Positions 18,235-28,124 of a DNA stretch of 48,771 nucleotides are shown piece after piece. A model generated the notes under the pieces. It did not search any database and had not been told where the DNA came from. It was given only the letters and a program-made list of their open reading frames with translations. The translations under genes were made by a program, and so were the position numbers. Position 1 is the stretch's first letter. Every line of letters starts with the position of its first letter. The DNA comes from Planctomycetia bacterium (lineage in GTDB: Bacteria; Planctomycetota; Planctomycetia; Pirellulales; S012-138). The DNA lies in assembly GCA_016177915.1 (NCBI GenBank), contig JACOUI010000243.1:1-48771 (forward strand), in the 5' to 3' direction.

Positions 18235-19002
18235 TCAACCGCCCGTCGCGCTCGCCAGCCGGCGGAAGCGAACGACGCTCGGCTGCGACTCGCCGCTGGC
18301 GCTCGTGCGAATCACGGCCGACCCGGGCCGCGCAAGCGCGCTGCGGTCGCTTCCGGCCGAGTTGGTTGTTGGCGGCGCTTCGACCGGCTGAGGAGGCGAG
18401 TTTTCCGGCGGCGAATCCTGGTTGTCGGCCTTGGTCGACGTCGGAGGAACCGAGGGCTCGGGCGGCGCAGGGCTCTCTGGAGATGGTTTTTCGGCCGGCG
18501 TCTCTGGCGATGCTTCACCTGGCTTCGTCGTCGATCCGCCGGCAGGCGGCAGTTGCGGAAGCTCCGCCGGATGTCGAAACACGTCGGCCGTCGGAACCGG
18601 CAGAAACTGCGACGGCCGCCTGAGCGCCAACAGCTCCGCTTCGGCCGGTCCCTCGATTTCGTGGTCGGGATATCCTTCCGCCCGCACATCGTCGATCACT
18701 TCACTCACCTTGGCGAGCGGCTGCATGCCGCGGACCCGGGCGACGACCATCGTGGTGCGCGCTTTGACGCCGCTGGCAACCCGGCCGCCGAGGCGCCTCG
18801 CCAGCGCCCCAACGGTCAAGGGATGACCGCCTTCCTCGGCTTCCGGTTGCTCATCCGCCGGCAATCGCTCGTCGTTGCCCGATTCGCTTGGGCCAAGCTC
18901 GGCAGCGTCCCATTGGCCCTGGCACACGCATCCGCCCGCAAGGCAGCATGCAAGCACCAGAAGGCACAGGGCCAGTTGGCCGGCGCCGCCAGCAGGGGAC
19001 AT
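18235..19002 (-). CDS. hypothetical lipoprotein with Pro-rich C-terminus
   Basis: Lipobox-like LACCLAGGC; SPESPAPPEPSVPPTSTKADNQDSPPENSPPQP. Confidence 0.7.
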   Translation of the reverse strand: MSPAGGAGQLALCLLVLACCLAGGCVCQGQWDAAELGPSESGNDERLPADEQPEAEEGGHPLTVGALARRLGGRVASGVKARTTMVVARVRGMQPLAKVSEVIDDVRAEGYPDHEIEGPAEAELLALRRPSQFLPVPTADVFRHPAELPQLPPAGGSTTKPGEASPETPAEKPSPESPAPPEPSVPPTSTKADNQDSPPENSPPQPVEAPPTTNSAGSDRSALARPGSAVIRTSASGESQPSVVRFRRLASATGG

Positions 19003-19174
19003 GCCGCGCTCCGTCGCAAAAACCGAGGGCCATTTTGCCGTTGTCCATAACAGATCGGCCTGTTATGGCCGGAATCTGTGACGTAACCGGCAAAGTTTGA
19101 CATCCAGATGGGAGATTAACCGGCGCGCGCCTTCGCCGTGAAGGAGGAAGACGGTGCTAGCTGCTGACAGCGTG

Positions 19175-21634
19175 CTACCGCGCCAGCGCCGGCGCCCTGT
19201 CCGACCGCTCCGCCGTCCGCATCGGCGCCGCCGATTGCGGCACCAGGCAGAAGCCCAGCCAGCCGTCTTCGATCACCACCTGCGCCGTCTCCAGGCCCTT
19301 TAAGCGCGGGTCGGTCGTGAGCGGGCCGTAGAGGATCGGGAACGCCTGGTCCGTGGGGAAGATGCCGCTAAAGATGCCCCGCAGGATGAGCTGCGATTTG
19401 GCCGTCAGGCGGTCGCCCACCAGCCCGACCGGCCGGTTGCGCACCAGCTCGAAGGCGGGGCCTTTTTCCTGCGGCACGTAGTCGATGAAGACGCGCAGGT
19501 TTTGCCAGCGGCGCTGCGGCACCTTGAGCTCGGCGATGGCCAGCACCATCTCGATCCGCCCCTCCGTCAACTGCACCGTCACGGCGTCGCGCTCGGCGAA
19601 CGTGAGGGTCACGTCCTCGTCGTCGAGATGACCGGGCGCTGGCAGGTTCAGCCGCAGCTTCTCGCTGAAGGCCTTCCAAACCTCGACGGGCGTCATGGTC
19701 TTGCCGTTGAGATGAAGCTGCTCGAGCAGGTTGTTCATCGCCGTTTGATGAATCTGCACGCTGGCCAGGCTGTGCTGCAAGGCGCGGGGCCGGGGCGTGT
19801 GGGCGCCAAGCTGGTCCCAGGCCGCCAGACGGGCGTAGACGGCCAGCCGCGTGGGCCCGCTGGGGGCCACATAGATGCCCGGGTCCAGCCCCAGACCCGC
19901 CATCGGCCGCAGCACGCGGTCCACAAGCTGCGTGTTGAACTTCTCCAGGGCGGGATCGGCCTGGGCCTGGATGCGGCGGCGGGCGCGGGCGGCGATCTTC
20001 GATTCCGTTTCCGCGCGGATGTCCGACTCCATCGACTCGTGCTCGCTTTCGGCGAAGCCGCGGACCAGGTCGCCCAGGATCGGGATGCCGTCCAGCGGCG
20101 TTTCGATCTCGTCGAGCTGGTTGCGGGAATCGACGTCGACCTGCACGTCGTGGGCGACCACGCCGTCGGGCGTCAGCTCGAACACGCGGCGGGCCGTGAA
20201 GTTGGCGTAGGTCCGGCTGTAGGCCGTCACCATCCCGCTCGTCGATGACGTCGACGAGCTGACCTGCCCGCGGGCTTGCAGCTCGAGGCGCGCGCGGTCG
20301 CCGGGGACCACCCGCACGGAGACGTCGCTGACGGTGCGGCTGCGGCCTTCGACCGGCATCCCCAGCACCGTGTCGCAGACGCGCTCCACGAGCGGCTTCT
20401 GGTCCGGCAGCAGCCGGTTGAGCAGGTCTTGCGAGACGACGAAGCGGACGTTGCGGGCGCGGTAGTGCGCCTCGGCGGTCATCGCGGCGGCGGCGGTGGA
20501 GGGGTCCTCCGACCACGACAACTGCCGCAGATTGTCGGCCAGGCGGTAGGCGTCGCTGGGCAGGCCGGTCCACTCGTACTGTTCCAGCGCCTCGGCCAGA
20601 TCTTCGGGATCGACGGGCCGGGCGGCGGCTTGGCGCATCAGCCGCTCGAGCTCCGTCACGGCGGGGTCGGCGAGGAACTTCCGCTGCGCCGCGGAGAGTT
20701 GCGGCGACCGGATTCGCAGGAGCACTTCCTGGGCCAGCGCGGCCTCGCTCTGAGCGCGCTCGACGGGGTCGGCCGCCGCAAGCTGCCGCAGGGAATCCAG
20801 GAGCAAGTATTCGCGCCACGCGGCGCCGTGCGGCGAGCGGCGCTCGAGCGCCTCGACTTTTGCCAGACTCGCCGCCAGCGCTTCGGCGTCATCGGCCAGG
20901 CCGACGGGATGCTCTTTCCGCGCGGCCGAAATGAGAATCGCGCGCTGCCATACGTCGAGCCGGCGGACGAGGGCGTGCTGCGCCCGCCGCAGGTCGGACC
21001 GCAGGGCGGGGTCGTCGATCTGTGTGGCAAGCTGGTCGGCGATGGCCGCCTGCTGACGGAGGGCTGCGGCGACGTCGACGCCGCCCGCCGCGCCATCGCC
21101 GGTCAGGCCCACTTCGCCGAGCTCCTGGACAAGATGCGTCACGTCGGAGGCCCAAGGGCCGGTCGCGGGGCGGTCCGACAAGCGCTCGAGGTAGGCCAGC
21201 AGCTTGCGCGGCTGCGGCCAGGCGCCGCCCGAGGGCTTTAGCGCGGTTTCCTGCGCGGCGGAAGGCCCGACGACGGCCGGCTCTTGGGGGGCGTCGGCTG
21301 CGGCCTTTGGGATTTCGACGGCGCCGGCGGTTCCTTCCGCCGTCTCGTTTTCGGACGGGGGCGCGATCTTTGAGGCGATCTTCGGCGCCGCCAGCTCCAG
21401 CACCGGCCCGGCGTCCGCCGCCGGCTCGATCTGAGGCCGCGGCTCGGCCAGGGAAACCGTCGTGACGGGCGGCACACTCTCCGGCGCGGGCAGCTCGGCA
21501 AGGGCGCGGTTGGCAGGGCGGGACGCGGCGTCGGGCGGGAACCACTGGGGGAGGCGCGGCCCAAAGAAAATCGCCGCCACGCACGCCGCCACGAGCGCGA
21601 GCAGAAACTTGCCGGCATGGCTTTTTTGAGGCAT
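19175..21634 (-). CDS. large exported hypothetical protein
   Basis: MPQKSHAGKFLLALVAACVAAIFFGPRLPQW N-terminal TM and long coherent reading frame; no domain recognised. Confidence 0.8.
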   Translation of the reverse strand: MPQKSHAGKFLLALVAACVAAIFFGPRLPQWFPPDAASRPANRALAELPAPESVPPVTTVSLAEPRPQIEPAADAGPVLELAAPKIASKIAPPSENETAEGTAGAVEIPKAAADAPQEPAVVGPSAAQETALKPSGGAWPQPRKLLAYLERLSDRPATGPWASDVTHLVQELGEVGLTGDGAAGGVDVAAALRQQAAIADQLATQIDDPALRSDLRRAQHALVRRLDVWQRAILISAARKEHPVGLADDAEALAASLAKVEALERRSPHGAAWREYLLLDSLRQLAAADPVERAQSEAALAQEVLLRIRSPQLSAAQRKFLADPAVTELERLMRQAAARPVDPEDLAEALEQYEWTGLPSDAYRLADNLRQLSWSEDPSTAAAAMTAEAHYRARNVRFVVSQDLLNRLLPDQKPLVERVCDTVLGMPVEGRSRTVSDVSVRVVPGDRARLELQARGQVSSSTSSTSGMVTAYSRTYANFTARRVFELTPDGVVAHDVQVDVDSRNQLDEIETPLDGIPILGDLVRGFAESEHESMESDIRAETESKIAARARRRIQAQADPALEKFNTQLVDRVLRPMAGLGLDPGIYVAPSGPTRLAVYARLAAWDQLGAHTPRPRALQHSLASVQIHQTAMNNLLEQLHLNGKTMTPVEVWKAFSEKLRLNLPAPGHLDDEDVTLTFAERDAVTVQLTEGRIEMVLAIAELKVPQRRWQNLRVFIDYVPQEKGPAFELVRNRPVGLVGDRLTAKSQLILRGIFSGIFPTDQAFPILYGPLTTDPRLKGLETAQVVIEDGWLGFCLVPQSAAPMRTAERSDRAPALAR

Positions 21635-21995
21635 GGCGCCCTCCCTGGCGGCCGGCGATGCGCGTCTGCCGCAAGCGAGCAAACGAGACCCGCCGCGAGC
21701 GGCTTCCGTCTGCGCGTCGTGCGATCGGCCGTGCGGATTTGGCGCACGGCAATGCCAGCAGCCTACGGAATTACATCGGTGGGTCCGTTCCGGCCCCAAC
21801 AGGGCGGCCCAGCGAATCGCGCCGAAATGCCCACGTTGCCGAGCCGCTACGGCCGTTCGCGCCGCCCCTGCGGCTCGCGCGCGATCTTCCGGTGGGCAAA
21901 ACCCGGCAAAATGCGCCGGGGATAGCGATCGTAGGGAAACGAGAAATGCACCAGACTTGGTCGTCGCGAAGGCGGCGCCCCGTCGTTCGCCGACG

Positions 21996-22355
21996 TTACT
22001 GGGACGACGAGTTGCTCGGTGCGGAATACGATCGCGCCAAACTCTCCACTTTGGACTTTAGTGCCTCAACGTCCGTGGTGCACCATTCAGATTCCAGAAG
22101 ATTGTCCCAATCTCCTTTGAACACACAAACGACGAATTCGCCGCTTGGGTCCCACTGGGGGTACCAGCCGATGTCAATGACGACGCCGTTTGGGAGGCGA
22201 ACGTCGGCCATGTCTTCCCTGAGAGCGTGGCGCTCGAGTTGCAAGGGAACGCGACCACGGATCTTTGCGCCAGTCGGCAAGTTGAAATCGATTTGGCTCG
22301 TCTCCTCCGAGACCCCGGGTTTGCCGGAGCCAGTCGATTGTGACGGGGTAACCAT
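21996..22355 (-). CDS. hypothetical protein
   Basis: FNLPTGAKIRGRVPLQLERHALREDMADVRLPNGVVIDIGWYPQWDPSGEFVVCVFKGDWDNLLES reads like a real folded protein; ATG 22355. Confidence 0.6.
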   Translation of the reverse strand: MVTPSQSTGSGKPGVSEETSQIDFNLPTGAKIRGRVPLQLERHALREDMADVRLPNGVVIDIGWYPQWDPSGEFVVCVFKGDWDNLLESEWCTTDVEALKSKVESLARSYSAPSNSSSQ

Positions 22356-22832
22356 GAACCTCACCAGTCTGTTTGTGCCATTCTACGCAGATGTGGTCGC
22401 CCAAACCGCCGTCCCGGACTGTTCCAATTGCGAAACCGACGTTCATGCAGAACGTCGCAATCAGATCGTCGTCGTCAGGCAAAAGCGTTCCCAATCGGGC
22501 ACAGGCCAGGCAAAGCAATGCTTGTGTGATTCCGGTCGGAAATTCAGTGTCTCGAAAAAATCGGCTGGATCACGATCTAATGTGCCGATACTTCGACATC
22601 GGCACAGCTTTGGGCGGCTCATGCTTCTCCAGCCGCCTGTGCTTTGGGCGCGCCCAACTTGTTGGTCTCTGTCGAACCAGGGGATCGCTCGACCTTTAGT
22701 TGCGACTGAATACCATTATACCCTGCCGCCGAACCACGGTACGCCGCCAAAACTGCAAAGGCAAGTAACGTACCGCAATTTCGACGACTCCACCTTTGCC
22801 AAAGCGAAGTCAAGGACGCGATGCTGTGCCGA

Positions 22833-25800
22833 TTAAGCCGCTTCGGCGGCCGGCGGCCATTCCTCGTCCGCGCCGTGCGCATAGCGCTCGTCGCGCAGCT
22901 CGCCGTCGAATTCCTCGGCGTCGCTCGCTGAAATCGTCAGCCAGGGCGGCGAATCCGGCGGACCGGCGACCTCGCCCGGTGCGTCGGCGCTTTCAGCCGC
23001 CGCTTCCTGCGCCGCCGCCGACTTCATCTCTTCGCTGGCCACGTAGGGCGGAATCTGAAAGTCGCCGGTCGCGGCCGGCGCCTCGACGAGGAGCGCTCCG
23101 TCGGTGGGCGAGGCGCTTTCGTCGGCCTCTTCTTCCGGATCGAGGATCGTCGTGTCCACGTCGCCCTCGTCTTCCGCTTCCGACAGGTCCATCCACACGC
23201 CCGCCGGCAGCCCGAGGGAGCGGATCGCGTGGACCGGCTCCGCCACAGGCTCAAAGGGCACGGAGGCAACTTCGTCCGCCGGCTCGGGAGCGGGCGAAGC
23301 TTCGTCGCCGGCGTCGTCGAGGGTGTGCACCGGCGTCTTCAGCTTGCGGAACAACGTGCAGAGGTGTTCGTGGCAAGTGAGAAGGAGCACTTGCCGGCCC
23401 TGCGCCGCGAAGTCGCGCAACACCTCCGCCGCCGCCCTGGCCCGGGGCGCGTCGAAGTTCACGAGCACGTCGTCCAACAAAAGCGGCAATCGCGCCCCGC
23501 GCCGCTCCAGCGTACGCACGAGGGCCAGCCGCAGACAGAGATAAAGCTGCTCGCGGGCGGCGTTACTAAGCACGTCGATCGGCACGCTCTGCCCGTCGGC
23601 CGTGTCCACCCGCAACAGCCGCTCGCCAAGGGGCGCCCAGACGCGCGTGTACTTGCCCAGCGTGACGCGGGCGAAATGGCCCGAGGCCTCGCGGAGCGTT
23701 TCGGGCTGGCGCTCGGTCTCGTAGAGGTGGCGGATGGTATCCAGGAGCAGGCTGGCCGCCGCGAGCACCTGCCAGCGCTCGAGGGCCTTTCGGAGCTGCT
23801 GCTCGACGACGCCCAATTCGAGCTGTTGGGCGGCGAGCTGGCGGTCGTCGGCCAGGCGGCGGATTTCGTGATCGACCTGGGCCCGGTTTTCCAGGCACTT
23901 GCGCAGCTTCTCGGCGCTGGCTTCGTGCTGCGCCAGAAGCTCGTCGCGGCGCTGCTGCAAGTCGGCCGGGGCCGAGCGTTCCAGAAGTTCGCGCACGGCG
24001 GCCTCGCTGACGTGCTCGTTGAACGACGCGGCGATCTCGCGGTTGAGCGAAGCCAGCTCGTCGCGCAGCGTCACGTACTGCGCCGACAGGTCCAGCCGCT
24101 GCGCGAAGTCGCGGCGGTCGAAGGCGCCGGCCCGCGAGTACAGGGCCAACCTCCGCCGGGCAAGCTGGCGGATGCGGGCGTGGAGCCGGCCGCGTTGCCG
24201 GCGCCAGGCGCGGAGCCGGCGTCGCGCCGGCGTCAGGGACAACGACGGGTCCGAAACCTGCGGAGCGGATCCGGCGACGTGCGGAAGCCGAGCCAGACGT
24301 TCGGACAAATCGCCTTCGGTCGCGGGAAGCCCGGCGTCGCACAGGGCCGCATCGAGGCGCTGCTCCCATTGGGCGTACGACGCTCGCGCTTCCGCCAGCT
24401 CGGTTTGGCGGCGCGCCAGGCCCTCGGCCAGGCGGGCGGCGTGCTTGACGTGCCGCAGCAGCCGCCGCGCGTCGGCCGGCGACAGGCCCTTGGGCAGGCC
24501 CAGGGCCGTCACGGCTTCGCGCCAGCGCTGGGCCGCTTCGATCATCGCGCGGCGGAGCGGTTCGACGTCTTGCGGGGAGACCGGCCCGTCGCGATGCGTC
24601 GCCAGCGTCACCTCCGGCTCGGGCGCCGTCGCCTCGGGCAACGTAGGGGGCGCCTCGGCTTCCTTGGCCGGCGGTTCCGCCTGCCCCGTGCTCTCGCGCA
24701 GCCGGAACAGCTCGTCTTCAGCGTCCTTCAGGCGGACGGTGATCGGTCCGCCGCCGTCGGGAATGCGCTCGTCGAGAGTCGTGTGCTCTTCCTCGGCCGC
24801 CGCCAAGAACCGCTTCAGCTCCTGCTGCTCCAGTGTGCATTCGTCGTAGAGGCTCGCGTTGCGCCGCTCGAGCCAGAACTTCGCGCCGGGGGCGCCGGCC
24901 GCCAGCAGCAGGCCAAGAATTCCCGCCAGAGCGCCCCACGACAAAAAGATCGCGGCCAGGAAAAACATCGCCCCCAGCGCCGCGGCCGCCACGAGGCCGA
25001 TGAACACCGGCTTGGGGAGAATTTGATTGTGCAGCAGGTGCACGCACTCTTCGTCCACGTCGGCCAGGTCCAGCTTGAGCTTCTCGATCTTCTTTTCGGA
25101 TTCCAGGAGCGCCTTGAGGTCCGCGACGCGCCGGCCCCCGCGGTCGATGCGCGACTGGACGTCCCGGTCGATGGGAGCCGGCGCCGGCCCGCGAACGGGA
25201 CGCGCGGTCACAACGCGCCGCGGCTCGATTCGCGGCGGGTCTTGGACCGGGCGAGGATGATCTGCTCGGGCTTCGCTTCCTGTCTTGCCAGAGGCGGCGG
25301 CCTTCCAGGCGGTGCGGGCCCGGATGTACGACTTCGCCAGCGGCCGGAGGGCCTGCATGTCGTCCGGCGAGAGGTTGTCGGCCACGTCGGCTGCGATTCC
25401 CTCCGGCAGCGCGCTGCGTTCGGCCTCGAGCCGCGCGGTCGTTTTCTCGATGATCCCTTTCAGGGCGCGGATGCGATCTTGTTGCGCTAGCGCCCACTCG
25501 CGCTTTTCCGCCAGCTCCGCAAGCTGCGTCGCATCGACCGGCGGCTTCGTCGTCGATTGCCCGATGGGCGCCGATTGCCGCAGCTCCTCCCGCGCAGTGC
25601 GCCAGCGCGACTGCAACTCTTTGAGACGCTCGCGGTGCCGGGCGATCCGGCGGTCGAAAAACGCCAGCCGCGTGCGGGCGCCCTCCGGCACGACCTGCAC
25701 GGCGCCCAGCGTCTCAAGCTGCGACTGCAGCGTGGCCTTGCGTTTCCACTTGTCGCGCAGCGAGAGCGCGGTTTCGATCGTCCAGGCCTCGCGCTTCAGC

Positions 25801-26528
25801 CGCGACGAATCGAGCTGAAGATGCCGCGATTGCTCTTGAAGCTGCCTCTGTCGGCCCACGCGCTCCACGAACGCCTGCCCCTGTGCCGAAAGCGCCTCGA
25901 TCTCGGCCGCCAGCGATTCCCGGCGGTGCAAGAGCACCTCGACTTGCGAGGGATCGCGTGCCGCGTCGCCGTGGTGGTGCCCGTTCGATTGTGCCTGCCC
26001 TTCCGGCGGCGCCAGCCAGAGCAGTTTCTCGCGCTCGGCCTTCAGCTCGCGCAGCACCTCGCCCAGCGAGACGCGGTCCAGGCCGCCCGTCAGGTCGTAG
26101 AGCCGCACGGCCGCCTGCTCGTCGTCCAGGAGGCGCAGCTCGTGAAGCTGATCGAGCCCCAGGCAGAAGACGTTGGCGAACGTCGGCTCATCGACGGTTC
26201 CCAATAGGTCCGACAGCTTCCGCGGTTCGCCGGCCGGATCGAGCGGCACGACGGCCGCGTCGTCGCCCACCTCCGACCGCCAGCGCCGGATGCGCAGGTC
26301 GCCGCCCGCGGTTTCCACGTCGATCCAGCCGCCCGCCCCGGACGGCGGCAGAAACCGTTGGTGCTCCCCCTCCGAAAACCCGAACAACACGCCGCGCAGG
26401 AACCACAGGGCGGTGCTTTTTCCGGACTCGTTGGGCCCGTAAATGACCGACAGGCCGTCGCCCAGGCCACTAAGCCGCAGGCCGCTCCACACGCCGCACT
26501 CTTCGACGTTGATGCGCGTGATCTTCAT
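22833..26528 (-). CDS. SMC/Rad50-like ATPase (YhaN/AAA_27 type) with central TM hairpin
   Basis: Walker A VIYGPNESGKSTALWFLRGVLFGF; C-terminal SNAAREQLYLCLRLALVR signature and Walker B LPLLLDDVLVNFD; coiled coil; TM pair PVFIGLVAAAALGAMFFLAAIFLSWGALAGILGLLLAAGAPG. Confidence 0.9.
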   Translation of the reverse strand: MKITRINVEECGVWSGLRLSGLGDGLSVIYGPNESGKSTALWFLRGVLFGFSEGEHQRFLPPSGAGGWIDVETAGGDLRIRRWRSEVGDDAAVVPLDPAGEPRKLSDLLGTVDEPTFANVFCLGLDQLHELRLLDDEQAAVRLYDLTGGLDRVSLGEVLRELKAEREKLLWLAPPEGQAQSNGHHHGDAARDPSQVEVLLHRRESLAAEIEALSAQGQAFVERVGRQRQLQEQSRHLQLDSSRLKREAWTIETALSLRDKWKRKATLQSQLETLGAVQVVPEGARTRLAFFDRRIARHRERLKELQSRWRTAREELRQSAPIGQSTTKPPVDATQLAELAEKREWALAQQDRIRALKGIIEKTTARLEAERSALPEGIAADVADNLSPDDMQALRPLAKSYIRARTAWKAAASGKTGSEARADHPRPVQDPPRIEPRRVVTARPVRGPAPAPIDRDVQSRIDRGGRRVADLKALLESEKKIEKLKLDLADVDEECVHLLHNQILPKPVFIGLVAAAALGAMFFLAAIFLSWGALAGILGLLLAAGAPGAKFWLERRNASLYDECTLEQQELKRFLAAAEEEHTTLDERIPDGGGPITVRLKDAEDELFRLRESTGQAEPPAKEAEAPPTLPEATAPEPEVTLATHRDGPVSPQDVEPLRRAMIEAAQRWREAVTALGLPKGLSPADARRLLRHVKHAARLAEGLARRQTELAEARASYAQWEQRLDAALCDAGLPATEGDLSERLARLPHVAGSAPQVSDPSLSLTPARRRLRAWRRQRGRLHARIRQLARRRLALYSRAGAFDRRDFAQRLDLSAQYVTLRDELASLNREIAASFNEHVSEAAVRELLERSAPADLQQRRDELLAQHEASAEKLRKCLENRAQVDHEIRRLADDRQLAAQQLELGVVEQQLRKALERWQVLAAASLLLDTIRHLYETERQPETLREASGHFARVTLGKYTRVWAPLGERLLRVDTADGQSVPIDVLSNAAREQLYLCLRLALVRTLERRGARLPLLLDDVLVNFDAPRARAAAEVLRDFAAQGRQVLLLTCHEHLCTLFRKLKTPVHTLDDAGDEASPAPEPADEVASVPFEPVAEPVHAIRSLGLPAGVWMDLSEAEDEGDVDTTILDPEEEADESASPTDGALLVEAPAATGDFQIPPYVASEEMKSAAAQEAAAESADAPGEVAGPPDSPPWLTISASDAEEFDGELRDERYAHGADEEWPPAAEAA

Positions 26529-27781
26529 GCACCCTTCTCCTTGCCGCCCAGGACGTCCACGCCCAAAGAGACGACCTGATCGAGGATCTTCCGCCGCGCG
26601 TGCGGGTCATCCAGCAGCGTCACGTGCCGCAGCGTCTCGACCTGGGTCGATGCGCCCGCCGCGCCGGACTCGCCGCCTCCCAGCATCGGCGACAGGTCGA
26701 TCGGCTCGGCCGCGGCCTGCCACGCGCGCACGCCCCGCAAAAAGTCGCCCAGGAACGTTTCTTCCTCGTACCACGACTCCGGGAACGCCGCGGGCGGCTC
26801 CGCCGTGATCGAGACGCTCCACGCCCGGCCCGGTCCTTGTCCGAACGTCTCGCGCAGCGACTTCAGCACGGCCTGGTCCAGGCCCTCGCGGCGCAGGGCG
26901 CGCAGGAGCGGGCCGCGTCCGTGGATGGAAAACGAAACCAGAAAGCGCATTTCCTTGTCGCCGGCCAGAAGCGTCTGCAGCTTGTCGTGCAACAGCAGCT
27001 CGAAAAGGTCGCGGTCCGTCGAGTCGTCGATCGTCAGGGACTCGCACTGCCAGCGCAAAACGTCGGTGGGCAGGAACTTCGTCTGCGGACGGCCTTCCGG
27101 ATCGACTTCGACGAGCGTGCAGCCGTGCGGACCGGTCTCCAGCGGCTGCCGGGCCTGCGGCGAGCCGGACCAGTGAGCGACGTGCTTGCCGGCGAAAAGC
27201 GTGGTGGCCGAATGTTGACCGCCCAAGGCCCAGTAGTGGATTTGCCTCGCGCGGAGCGGCTCTTCGTCGGCCGTGCCGTGGGCGACGGCGATGGTCAGCA
27301 GGCCGTCCGGATCGGGATGAAACTCGTGCGCGCGGACGGCGCGCGCCTTGTGGCGGCTCGTGCCGGCGATGCGGGCGACGGCCTTGCCGCGGCGGCGGCA
27401 GATGTGCTCCTCGACGCGGCCGGCCGCGAAGCGATGGACGTTGTCCGGCAGCGCCAGGCCGTCCGGCCAGCGGTCGGGAGGATCAACGCCGCCGCCGGCC
27501 CAATAGACGGGAATGTCCAGGTCCGCCAGGCGGCGGAATTGCTCGACGAGAAACCACGACCCGCGCGGCCCGGCCGCCCGCCAATCGACGACGTCCCCCG
27601 CCAGCACGACCAGGTCCACGGAGTGCTCGGCGGCCAGGTCGAAGACGCGCGTGGCGGCCTGGTAGGGGGCCTCGACGAGCTTCTCGCGCCAGTGCTCCGG
27701 CACGTCGGCCATGCCGTAGGGCGGCTGCTCCAGGTGCAGATCGCTGGCGTGAACGAAGCGCATGACAGGGTCGGTCGACAT
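26525..27781 (-). CDS. Mre11/SbcD-like metallophosphoesterase (YhaO type)
   Basis: MRFVHASDLHLEQPPYG, LVVLAGDVVDW, IAVAHG, WSGSPQARQPLETGPHGCTLVEVD; 4-bp overlap with the SMC-like gene. Confidence 0.85.
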   Translation of the reverse strand: MSTDPVMRFVHASDLHLEQPPYGMADVPEHWREKLVEAPYQAATRVFDLAAEHSVDLVVLAGDVVDWRAAGPRGSWFLVEQFRRLADLDIPVYWAGGGVDPPDRWPDGLALPDNVHRFAAGRVEEHICRRRGKAVARIAGTSRHKARAVRAHEFHPDPDGLLTIAVAHGTADEEPLRARQIHYWALGGQHSATTLFAGKHVAHWSGSPQARQPLETGPHGCTLVEVDPEGRPQTKFLPTDVLRWQCESLTIDDSTDRDLFELLLHDKLQTLLAGDKEMRFLVSFSIHGRGPLLRALRREGLDQAVLKSLRETFGQGPGRAWSVSITAEPPAAFPESWYEEETFLGDFLRGVRAWQAAAEPIDLSPMLGGGESGAAGASTQVETLRHVTLLDDPHARRKILDQVVSLGVDVLGGKEKGA

Positions 27782-27858
27782 CGGGGCCTCCTTGCACCGG
27801 TCGAGAGTAACGGGCCGCGGGAGTGTACCGGCCGGCGGGGCCGAGGCCAACAGAGGAT

Positions 27859-27910
27859 GTAGGACGGCCCTTCCGGGCCGTCGCTTGAATGACCGCCTGG
27901 AAAGCCCCTA
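27859..27910. repeat. degenerate composite palindromic repeat (GTAGGACGGCC family)
   Basis: GTAGGACGGCCCTTCCGGGCCGTCGCTTGAATGACCGCCTGGAAAGCCCCTA. Confidence 0.7.
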
Positions 27911-28124
27911 GAAAGCACCGCTGTCGGCGCAGGCAGGCAGTTGTGCCGGGGCCGTCGATGGACGTGCGAACCGTCGGTTCTGCCCAAAAACGCGCAGGGC
28001 CGCATGATTGCGGTTTGTTTTTCATCCGCAATAATAGGGCCGATCGCGGCTCCAGCCCGGAGGGCCGCGACGACGCCTTTCCCTTTCGCCCGGTCGGTTC
28101 ACATTTCCACGGGAGTATCACACC

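Noticed and set aside
22619-22882. Minus-strand 87-aa ORF between the SMC-like gene and the hypothetical gene.
   Set aside because: Overlaps the 3' end of the SMC-like gene and lacks convincing protein features; could be noise.
26525-27781. Considered calling the SMC/Mre11-like pair a new anti-phage system.
   Set aside because: No adjacent defence genes and the arrangement matches housekeeping-like YhaO/YhaN pairs; reported only as motif anomalies.
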